Shown one piece after another: positions 1-6,222 of a stretch of DNA of 9,161 bases. Position 1 is the stretch's first letter; each line of letters starts with the position of its first letter. The notes beneath the pieces are model-generated. The model saw nothing but the letters and a program-made list of their open reading frames with translations. It searched no databases and was not told the origin of the DNA. The stretch is from positions 1 through 9,161 of the forward strand of contig CANGRN010000032.1 in assembly GCA_947455695.1 (NCBI GenBank), written 5' to 3'. Both the position numbers and the translations under genes were made by a program. The stretch is from Alphaproteobacteria bacterium. GTDB lineage: Bacteria > Pseudomonadota > Alphaproteobacteria > Micropepsales > Micropepsaceae.

Positions 1-693
1 CAGGAATTTGATGAAGTCGGCCGCCTCCTTGGGATGGGTGGAGCGCGACGACACCGCCAGCACCGCATCGATGTGACCGCCCAGTTCCACCGGCAGCGGC
101 GCCACCACCTCGATCTCGGGCTTGTTCAGGATTTCCTGCACCAGCTGGACCGCCATGTCGCCTTCGCCGCGGGCGAGCGCCGCGGCGCCTTCGCCGCGTG
201 ATGACGGCGTGACATGCGCGCCTGCGAATTCCGGGCGCTTGAGAATGCCGTCGATCAGCGTCCCCTGCAGGGTGCCGCCCTTGGGATCGTTGACCATCAC
301 GGTGCGGCCATTCATGGCCTGCGCCAGCTTGGCGATGGTGGAAATGTCGGGCTTGGCGGCGCCCTTTTTCACCGCCAGGCCCAGCTCGCCCCGGCCCAGC
401 GGCGTGTAGGTTGCGCCCACGATGCCGCCGTCGAGATACAGCGTGTTCATCAGGTCCGGCGGCAGGCCGATAACATCGGCGGGCGGCGTATCGGCTTTGG
501 CCTGGCCGATGATCTTGTCCATGGTGCCATGCACGCTGATGACGGTGTTGCCGCCCTTCTTGTTGTAGTCATTGATCAGTCCATCCAGCGCGGCGTTGTA
601 GACGATGCCGGGACTGATGATGCGAAGCTCCACCGCCGCGGCGGGCGAGACAAATAATGCAGCGAGCAGGGCGGCGGAAAGCAGGAGGCGCAT
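1..693 (-). CDS. ModA-like periplasmic substrate-binding protein (partial, C-terminus off the window)
   Basis: 231 codons are visible and the frame is open at the left edge, so the C-terminus is missing. Residues 1-20 form a Sec signal peptide (MRLLLSAALLAALFVSPAAA) with likely cleavage after AAA. The mature part reads like a type II periplasmic binding protein of the ModA / SBP_bac_11 kind: an opening strand (VELRIISPG), a PADVIGLP strand typical of the ligand cleft, then GRGELGLAVKKG, which matches the 'recover a usable anion-binder' segment of ModA homologues, and near the end HPKEAADFIKFL, the usual C-terminal helix motif. The family binds small ligands, classically molybdate or tungstate, in the periplasm for an ABC importer. 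No permease or ATPase is visible here, and the ligand cannot be read from sequence. The start is fixed by the signal peptide and by AGGA at 701-704, seven bases upstream and overlapping the preceding esterase stop codon. It is the fourth gene of the dehydrogenase operon. Confidence 0.85.
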   Translation of the reverse strand, partial: MRLLLSAALLAALFVSPAAAVELRIISPGIVYNAALDGLINDYNKKGGNTVISVHGTMDKIIGQAKADTPPADVIGLPPDLMNTLYLDGGIVGATYTPLGRGELGLAVKKGAAKPDISTIAKLAQAMNGRTVMVNDPKGGTLQGTLIDGILKRPEFAGAHVTPSSRGEGAAALARGEGDMAVQLVQEILNKPEIEVVAPLPVELGGHIDAVLAVSSRSTHPKEAADFIKFL

Positions 694-702
694 GGTCAGG
701 TC

Positions 703-2298
703 CTATTTGTAGAGGAGTATTTTGTTCCAAAAGCCGCAATTGTGCGCGGCGGAAAATTCGGCATTGGTCTGGGTGGCCCAGGCTGCATCCTGAACCAGAT
801 AGGCGGCGCCGTCCTTCTTCCAGCGCGGCCACGGCGTGTCATTTGTGCCGTTGGGGTTGCCGGTCCGGGCGAAATTCGCCCAAGCATCCACCAGCCGGTC
901 CGACAGTTTCGCCTGCGCCGGCGTCAGGTTGATCGGCAAACCTTCGGGCCCACCATGATAGCCGGTGAAGACATAAGGAATGTCGGCCGTGTGATAGGCC
1001 AGTGGCTGGAAGCCCGGCATTTTGGGGAAATAGGTCTGCGCCGTGCGGTCGTTGAACAGATACATGTAGAGCGGCGCATGACCCGCAATGGCCGGGGCGG
1101 TGTACTGGCCGCGGCAGGCCTGGACGTCGCTATGGGCGCTGTCCCACGCCATCTGCGCCCCGGCCTTCACCGGATACTGTGCCGCCACCTTGTCCATCGT
1201 GGTTTTGGGGTATGCGGGCAAACCGCCGCCGGGCCCGGCATTGCCGCCATAGGTGCGCTGCAGATAGCCGCGATAATCCGCTTCATCCAGCGCGCTGCGG
1301 CCCGGCTTGAAATACTGGGCGATGCCTGCGTTGAAATTGCCTTCATCGCGGGTGGTGCCCATCATCATCGGCACCTGGTTGAACTGGCCGCTCTGGAAGG
1401 CGTCGATCAGCTGGCGGGGCAGGATGGTGCCGTCCAGCAGCGGGCCACCGACGAACGGGCTGGTAGCGCTGGCGGTGCCGGCCAGCGCGGCGATTTTCGC
1501 GGCGGGCAGGGCACGCAGGCATTTGGCCACATCGCCTGTGGTGCAACCAGCAGCGGCGGCGAATTTCTGGCCGCGTGCTTCAGCGGTGGCCTTAGTGGCG
1601 AACGGCGTATAGCCGCCCGACTGGTAGATGGCGCGGTGGACCAGGCCCTTGGACGCGGGCGACACCACGATGGCGCTGGAGGCGCCGGCGCCGGCCGACT
1701 GACCACCGACGGTGACATTGTCGGGATCGCCGCCAAACGACGCGGCATTGCGCTTCACCCATTGCAGCGCCGCCTGCATATCCATGATGCCGTAATTGCC
1801 GAATGCGTGGCCTTCGGCATCGATCGCGGGATGGGCCATGAAGCCGAACAGGTTGAGGCGATAGTTGAAAGTCACCACCACCAGCTTGCCGCGTGTCACC
1901 AGCTTGGTGGCGTCATAATCGTTGGAGGCACCATCGAAATAGCCGCCGCCATGAATCCAGACCAGGACAGGCCGCTTGGCTTTCACATCGCCCGTAAAGA
2001 CGTTCAGATAGAGGCAGTCTTCATTGCTGTTGGGCGGTCCGGCAAACGGGCCCAGGGTCGTCACCTGCGCACAGGTGGGACCGAACTTTTCCGCTTTTCG
2101 TACCGCGGACCATTTCGCCACCGGCTGCGGCGGCATCCAGCGCAAGTCGCCGACTGGCGGCTTCGCATACGGGATCCCCAGGAAACGGGTGACGCCGTTC
2201 TTGGCGACGCCCTCGACCGGGCCTTCGGTCGTGGTGACGGGCGCGGCGCTCGCGCTCACCGTCATGGCCAGCAAGGCCGCAAGCGCAAGTCTCTTCAT
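703..2298 (-). CDS. Secreted type-B carboxylesterase (alpha/beta hydrolase), third gene of dehydrogenase operon
   Basis: 531 residues, the usual length for the carboxylesterase type-B family (COesterase), which hydrolyses carboxylic esters to an acid and an alcohol. Residues 1-18 are a Sec signal peptide ending ASA, so the enzyme should be periplasmic or secreted. Seen motifs: family signature EDCLYLN (93-99), oxyanion-hole HGGG (116-119), nucleophile elbow GGQSAGAG with Ser201, catalytic acid Glu319 in TTRDEGNF, and catalytic His436 in AYHTADIPY. The triad is complete. Cysteines near 76 and 95 fit the conserved N-terminal disulfide. An in-frame start 22 codons upstream (2364) is rejected because it puts a charged stretch before the signal peptide. 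The chosen ATG has AGGA at 2303-2306, four bases upstream, and overlaps the cytochrome stop by four bases (ATGA). The substrate is unknown; given the operon, an ester whose alcohol feeds the dehydrogenase is plausible but unproven. Confidence 0.93.
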   Translation of the reverse strand: MKRLALAALLAMTVSASAAPVTTTEGPVEGVAKNGVTRFLGIPYAKPPVGDLRWMPPQPVAKWSAVRKAEKFGPTCAQVTTLGPFAGPPNSNEDCLYLNVFTGDVKAKRPVLVWIHGGGYFDGASNDYDATKLVTRGKLVVVTFNYRLNLFGFMAHPAIDAEGHAFGNYGIMDMQAALQWVKRNAASFGGDPDNVTVGGQSAGAGASSAIVVSPASKGLVHRAIYQSGGYTPFATKATAEARGQKFAAAAGCTTGDVAKCLRALPAAKIAALAGTASATSPFVGGPLLDGTILPRQLIDAFQSGQFNQVPMMMGTTRDEGNFNAGIAQYFKPGRSALDEADYRGYLQRTYGGNAGPGGGLPAYPKTTMDKVAAQYPVKAGAQMAWDSAHSDVQACRGQYTAPAIAGHAPLYMYLFNDRTAQTYFPKMPGFQPLAYHTADIPYVFTGYHGGPEGLPINLTPAQAKLSDRLVDAWANFARTGNPNGTNDTPWPRWKKDGAAYLVQDAAWATQTNAEFSAAHNCGFWNKILLYK

Positions 2299-2633
2299 TG
2301 TTTCCTGCTCTGGATATAAGCGACCAACTGCCAGATCTCGTCTCCGGTCAGCTTGTCTTTCCATGCCGGCATACCACGCGGCGTGCCTTCGGCGATGGTG
2401 TGATAAATCTCGCCGGGCTTGCCGCCATATTGCCAGCTGGGATCGGTGAGGTCCGGCCCCATCCCGCCGGTCAGGTCATAGGCGTGGCAACCGGCGCAGT
2501 TCATCTTGCCGAACAGCCCGTGTCCCGCCTCGATGGCGTCGGCATTGCCGGCCAGCGGATTGGGCGTGTCGGCCGTGACCTGTGCAAAAGCAGGTGTCGC
2601 AATCAGAGCCAAAGCGAAAACAACAGGCCGCAT
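2295..2633 (-). CDS. Small periplasmic monohaem cytochrome c, likely electron acceptor of the PQQ dehydrogenase
   Basis: 112 residues. A Sec signal peptide (MRPVVFALALIATPAFA) is followed by a mature domain of about 95 residues. Haem attachment motif CAGCH lies at 46-50, and Met88 in GMPAW is the likely distal axial ligand, the usual class I arrangement (Cytochrome_CBB3-like, PF13442 type). The C-terminal helix is LTGDEIWQLVAYIQS. It should carry electrons from the quinoprotein encoded immediately upstream towards a terminal oxidase. It is shorter than typical XoxG cytochromes, which I recall as roughly 170-200 residues, so no gene symbol is given. Its ATG shares one base with the dehydrogenase stop (TGATG), and no Shine-Dalgarno sequence is evident, so translation probably depends on reinitiation by ribosomes finishing the dehydrogenase, which would keep the two partners in step. 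Its own stop overlaps the esterase start. Confidence 0.93.
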   Translation of the reverse strand: MRPVVFALALIATPAFAQVTADTPNPLAGNADAIEAGHGLFGKMNCAGCHAYDLTGGMGPDLTDPSWQYGGKPGEIYHTIAEGTPRGMPAWKDKLTGDEIWQLVAYIQSRKQ

Positions 2634-4489
2634 CAGTTATGCGCCGCCGCCGGAGGCACCGAGACCGGCGCAGGGGCGCCCGCCTGGGTAAGCTGCGTCG
2701 TTCCGTTGCCGATGCCGTTGCCGTCCACCGAGAAGACATACAGCGTGTTGCCGCCGGGCATGAAGCCGCGCTCCCGCCGCAGCACGCCAGCGCCGCCGCC
2801 AATGCCGGCATAGACCGCCACATATTGCCGCTTGTCCGGTCCCACAAAGGTCATGGGCGCCGCGGTGATGCCCGATCCCAGCTTTTGCGACCACAGCACC
2901 TTGCCGGTACGGGCATCGGCAGCGCGGAACCAGCCATCCATGGTGCCGTAGAACACAAGGTCCGACCCGGTCACCACCGCGCCGCTCCAAACATAGAGAT
3001 TTTCCTTGATGCTCCAGACGCGCTTGCCGGCCACCGGATCCCAGGCGATGAAATCGCCCCAGTTGCCGCCGGGTCCCGCATGTCGCTGCATCTCCATGCC
3101 GTCATAAGGCGAGGACGGAATGTACTGCACAATGTGGTTGTTCAGGTCCATGCAGGAATTGAACACGCCGGCATAAAGCAGTCCGGTGCGCGGCGAGAAG
3201 GCGGAGGGATTCCAGTTCTTCACCCCGATGTCGGGCGGGCAGATGTTGGTGACCTTCTTTTCCACGATTGGGTGCGCCGCATCGTTGATCACCGGCATGC
3301 CGATCGTCAGGTCAATATTCTTCGCCCAGTTCTGATGACCGAAGGGATTGGCCACCAGCACCTCGCCGGTCTTCCGGTCGATGGTGTAGGCAAAGCCGTT
3401 GCGGTTGAAATGCACCATCACCTTGCGGCGGGCGCCCTTCCAGGGAATCTCGATCAGCACATTCTCGTTGACGCCGTCATAGTCCCATTCGTCATGCGGC
3501 GTGAACTGGTAGGCCCATTTGGCCGCGCCGCTGCTGGCATCGCGCGCGAACACCGCCGAGCTCCACAGGTTCAGGCCTGGCCGCTGCGAGGGCGTGCGCG
3601 GTCCGGGGTTGGAGGTGCCGTAATAGATTTCGTTCAGGTCGGGATCATAAGACACCCAACCCCAGGGCGCGGATGCGCCTTGCTTCCCCATTTCGCCCGG
3701 CCAGGTCGAAACGCCGAGGTCCTTGCCCTTCATCCAGGAATAGAAAGGCTTGAAGTCCGGCCCGATCAGCGCGCCGTCGTCCGGCCCGTTGGTGAAGGCC
3801 TTCCACACCGTGTGGCCGTCCTTCACATCCAGCGCCTGGAACCAGCCATTGGTGCCCAGCTCGCCGCCGCTGCTGCCGACAAAGACTTTGTCGCCCACCA
3901 CAAAGGCGGCCATGGTCATGGTCGGGCCCTTGGTGACGTCGTCCAGCTTGACGCGCCAGGCTTCCTTGCCGGTATTGACGTCCACCGCCACCGTGTTGTC
4001 GTCCAAAAGGTTGTAGATCAGCTTGCCATCGGCATAGGCCCAGCCGCGCAGTACCTTGTCACAGCATGCCTTGCCGATGGCGCGCGGATCGGGATTGGGC
4101 TGGAACACCCATTTGATCGGCGCACCCGGCTTGGACAGGTCCAAGGCATAGGCGATGTTGGGATAAGGCGTGACCAGATACATGGTGTCGCCCACCACCA
4201 GCGGCGCGCCTTCATGGCCATACATCTGTCCGTCACTGAAGCTCCAGGCGATACGCAGCCGGCCGACATTCTTTGTATTGATCTGGGTGAGCGGACTGTA
4301 GCGGGTGTTGGCATAGTCGCGCGCCTGGCGCGTCCATTGCCCGGCGGCATCGCCCGGCGCCAGGTTGGCGGTGGCGCCGGTAAAGGATTTGGCGGCGGGC
4401 GCCGCCTCTTTCTTCGGTGCTTCACCGGAGGAGGGCAGGGCGGCACTGCCCAGCAACACAGCACCCAGCAGGATTTTGCGCAAAGCCAT
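2633..4489 (-). CDS. PQQ-dependent alcohol dehydrogenase, XoxF-like, with lanthanide-type active site
   Basis: 618 residues: signal peptide (about 1-23), then an eight-bladed quinoprotein propeller of the methanol/ethanol dehydrogenase family. It oxidises alcohols in the periplasm using PQQ. Seen residues: Glu93 in GHEGAPLV, vicinal Cys142-Cys143 (the PQQ-facing disulfide), Arg148, metal ligand Glu210 in SSGGELG, PQQ-stacking tryptophan in WGW (276-278), metal ligand Asn294 in TSNPGPR, catalytic Asp336 with an extra Asp338 in HDEWDYDGVN, and Arg363 in NRNGF. Cys417 and Cys446 are spaced like the second disulfide of methanol dehydrogenases. Asp338 is the extra ligand of lanthanide-dependent XoxF/ExaF/PedH enzymes; calcium enzymes have Ala or Ser there. 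Text around 413-560 (ICP, CMD, FIAWD, VFYGT, GGGAG) also resembles XoxF. No haem domain is fused; a Pro/Ala-rich tail (about 602-618) ends the protein. The start follows a G-rich stretch (GGGGGGCGAAG). Substrate (methanol versus larger alcohols) is undetermined. Confidence 0.95.
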   Translation of the reverse strand: MALRKILLGAVLLGSAALPSSGEAPKKEAAPAAKSFTGATANLAPGDAAGQWTRQARDYANTRYSPLTQINTKNVGRLRIAWSFSDGQMYGHEGAPLVVGDTMYLVTPYPNIAYALDLSKPGAPIKWVFQPNPDPRAIGKACCDKVLRGWAYADGKLIYNLLDDNTVAVDVNTGKEAWRVKLDDVTKGPTMTMAAFVVGDKVFVGSSGGELGTNGWFQALDVKDGHTVWKAFTNGPDDGALIGPDFKPFYSWMKGKDLGVSTWPGEMGKQGASAPWGWVSYDPDLNEIYYGTSNPGPRTPSQRPGLNLWSSAVFARDASSGAAKWAYQFTPHDEWDYDGVNENVLIEIPWKGARRKVMVHFNRNGFAYTIDRKTGEVLVANPFGHQNWAKNIDLTIGMPVINDAAHPIVEKKVTNICPPDIGVKNWNPSAFSPRTGLLYAGVFNSCMDLNNHIVQYIPSSPYDGMEMQRHAGPGGNWGDFIAWDPVAGKRVWSIKENLYVWSGAVVTGSDLVFYGTMDGWFRAADARTGKVLWSQKLGSGITAAPMTFVGPDKRQYVAVYAGIGGGAGVLRRERGFMPGGNTLYVFSVDGNGIGNGTTQLTQAGAPAPVSVPPAAAHN

Positions 4490-4591
4490 CTTCGCCCCCC
4501 ATTATTCTTTTGAGAAAGGTTAGGACTGGCGCAGGGGTCGTGCAAGGACGCCCGAATTGCCCTACAAGATTGCCAAAATGCGGAGGGAATG
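4490..4591. promoter_or_regulatory. Divergent intergenic region, expected to hold both operon promoters
   Basis: About 100 bases separate the divergent starts at 4489 (minus) and 4592 (plus). Since both operons begin here, both promoters should lie here or slightly inside the opposite gene. For the minus strand a weak sigma-70-like pair can be drawn: TTGCAC (complement of 4540-4545) and TAACCT (complement of 4517-4522), 17 bases apart, placing the transcript start near 4510. Each box matches consensus at only about three of six positions, so this is a guess. No convincing plus-strand boxes were found. A short inverted repeat, CTTT-tgag-AAAG at 4507-4518, is too small to call an operator. The shared region would allow coordinated control of the two esterases. 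Confidence 0.4.
4582..4587 (+). promoter_or_regulatory. Ribosome-binding site that decides the start of the plus-strand esterase
   Basis: GGAGGG is a strong Shine-Dalgarno match. Two ATG codons follow in tandem, at 4589 and 4592. The spacer from GGAGG is two bases to the first and five to the second, so the second is the better start; the proteins differ by one methionine. An ATG at 4578 opens a four-codon reading frame (ATG CGG AGG GAA TGA) that runs through the ribosome-binding site and stops across the first ATG. Confidence 0.65.
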
Positions 4592-6208
4592 ATGGGACGT
4601 TTCAAGGCTCTGGTTTGCTGCACTGCAATGGCGCTGCTGGCGATGACCGGCGCGCGCGCCGGCGTGATGAACCCGATCCCCGGCGACCCCATCACCATCG
4701 AAAGCGGCAAGCTTTCGGGCACGTTGCTGGACTCCGGGGTGAAGGCCTATCTGGGCGTGCCCTTTGCCGCGCCGCCGGTGCGCGAGCTGCGCTGGCACGA
4801 GCCCATGCCGGTCAAGCCGTGGAAGGGCATCTACAACGCCGACAGCAAGATCACCAACTGCTACATCGCGCTGCGCGCCACCACGCTCAATCACTATTTC
4901 GGCGAGATCAAATCCAGCGAAGACTGCCTGTACACCAACATCTGGACTCCGCCCGGCGCCAAGGCCGGCGACAAGCTGCCGGTGGTGGTGTGGATCCATG
5001 GCGGCGGCTTTCAGGAAGGCTCGATCAACTTCGACGTCTATGGCGGCGAGCCTCTGGCGAAGAAGGGCGTGATCTTTGTCGGCATCTCCTATCGGGTGAA
5101 TATTTTTGGTAACCTGGCGCATCCGGAACTGACGGCGTCGTCGGGCCACAAGGCGTCGGGCAATTACGGGCTGATGGACCAGATCGCGGGTCTCAAATGG
5201 CTCCAGCGCAACATCGCGGCGTTCGGCGGCGATCCGGCCAACGTCACGGTGATGGGCCAGTCAGCCGGCGCCATGGCGGTGGACCTGCTGCAATCCACAC
5301 CGTTGGCGCATGGGCTCTATGCCCATGTGGTGGCGCTGTCGGGTGGTTATCACGGGGTGGCATCGCCGCATCTGGAAACCCTGGCCGAAACCGAAGCCAA
5401 GGGTATCAAGCTGCAACAGGCGATGAAGGCCAGGGACATCGCCCAGATGCGCACCATTCCGGCCGACCAGATCACCGCGATTGCGGCGGCCAACAAGATC
5501 ACGTTCAGCGGCCCCACGCTGGAAGGTTATGTCGTGCCGGGCAACCCGGCCGACATCTATGCCGCGGGCAAGCAAACCGATGTACCGCTGCTGCTGGCGT
5601 CGGTCGGCAACGACATTTTCAGCAAGACGGCGGTGACCGACGCGCGCAACCTGGCCGACTATCAGAAGGCGGTGCGCGATCTGTACGGCGCCGATGCCGA
5701 CGCCTTCCTGAAGCTGTTTCCGGCCAGGAATGATGCCGAGGCGGCGCACCAGGCGATGGAAGTGGCGCGCATCTCCGGCTTCGGCATCATGGGCCGCGAC
5801 TGGGCCAGGGATGCTTCGCTGCAGGCCAAGTCGCCGATCTGGCTGGTGCAGTACAACCACCCCCATCCCTATCCGCCGGGCGTGTTCATCAGCGACATGG
5901 ATGTGAAGACGGCCGGCGCCTATCACAATTCGGACCTGCCCTTCTGGTACGGAACCCTGGATTCGTTGAACCTGTATCGCAACATCCGCGCCTGGACGCC
6001 GTATGACTACAAGCTGTCCAACCAGATGCAGGACGTGGTGGTGGCGTTTGCCAGGACCGGTAACCCGGTGACGGCGGCCGCGAAAATTCCGCGCTACGAT
6101 CCCAAGCGTGAACAGCGGCTGGTGTTCGGCGATGCCGGCACCACGATTGAAACCTTGAACCGCAAGCAGGTGGATTTCATCGAAACCCATCCGCCCAAAA
6201 AGAACTAA
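4592..6208 (+). CDS. Secreted type-B carboxylesterase, first gene of plus-strand operon
   Basis: 538 residues from the chosen start (539 from the ATG three bases earlier). A Sec signal peptide ends at about ARA (21-23); Cys-Cys at 9-10 is not a lipobox, since the residue before a lipid-anchored Cys should be small. Family signature EDCLYTN lies at 110-116, oxyanion-hole HGGG at 136-139, nucleophile elbow GQSAGA with Ser224, and catalytic His445 in AYHNSDLPF. The acid is less standard: where the family has DEG, this protein reads VGNDIFS, so Asp341 is the probable acid. The enzyme should hydrolyse esters outside the cytoplasm; its substrate is unknown. It is a distant paralogue of the esterase encoded at 703-2298: motifs are shared but the rest differs, so this is not a recent duplication. 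The TIM-barrel gene follows after 14 bases, indicating co-transcription. Confidence 0.93.
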   Translation: MGRFKALVCCTAMALLAMTGARAGVMNPIPGDPITIESGKLSGTLLDSGVKAYLGVPFAAPPVRELRWHEPMPVKPWKGIYNADSKITNCYIALRATTLNHYFGEIKSSEDCLYTNIWTPPGAKAGDKLPVVVWIHGGGFQEGSINFDVYGGEPLAKKGVIFVGISYRVNIFGNLAHPELTASSGHKASGNYGLMDQIAGLKWLQRNIAAFGGDPANVTVMGQSAGAMAVDLLQSTPLAHGLYAHVVALSGGYHGVASPHLETLAETEAKGIKLQQAMKARDIAQMRTIPADQITAIAAANKITFSGPTLEGYVVPGNPADIYAAGKQTDVPLLLASVGNDIFSKTAVTDARNLADYQKAVRDLYGADADAFLKLFPARNDAEAAHQAMEVARISGFGIMGRDWARDASLQAKSPIWLVQYNHPHPYPPGVFISDMDVKTAGAYHNSDLPFWYGTLDSLNLYRNIRAWTPYDYKLSNQMQDVVVAFARTGNPVTAAAKIPRYDPKREQRLVFGDAGTTIETLNRKQVDFIETHPPKKN

Positions 6209-6222
6209 CCCAGGAGCATCAG

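Noticed and set aside
742..2319. Open frame of 525 codons on the plus strand, antisense to the first esterase
   Set aside because: Shadow of a real gene with an intact catalytic triad; no ribosome-binding site or domain supports it.
2299..2364. 22-codon N-terminal extension of the first esterase to an upstream ATG
   Set aside because: It would bury the signal peptide behind a charged stretch and overlap the cytochrome coding region by about 70 bases. The ATG at 2298 has a ribosome-binding site and the typical ATGA overlap.
4391..4406. GC-rich inverted repeat (GGCGGC...GCCGCC) in the 5' part of the dehydrogenase message
   Set aside because: It encodes an Ala/Pro stretch after the signal peptide, and such repeats are frequent in GC-rich Ala codons. 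It has no T-tract and no regulatory context.
2582..4513. Open frame of 643 codons on the plus strand, antisense to the PQQ dehydrogenase
   Set aside because: The opposite strand encodes a full, recognisable quinoprotein. The antisense product is rich in Arg, Gly and His with no recognisable domain, as expected from high-GC third-position bias.
4018..4722. Minus-strand frame of 234 codons spanning the divergent intergenic region and the 5' part of the dehydrogenase
   Set aside because: It overlaps the signal peptide and N-terminus of the dehydrogenase in another frame, and its sequence is low-complexity Arg/Pro/Ser without a domain.
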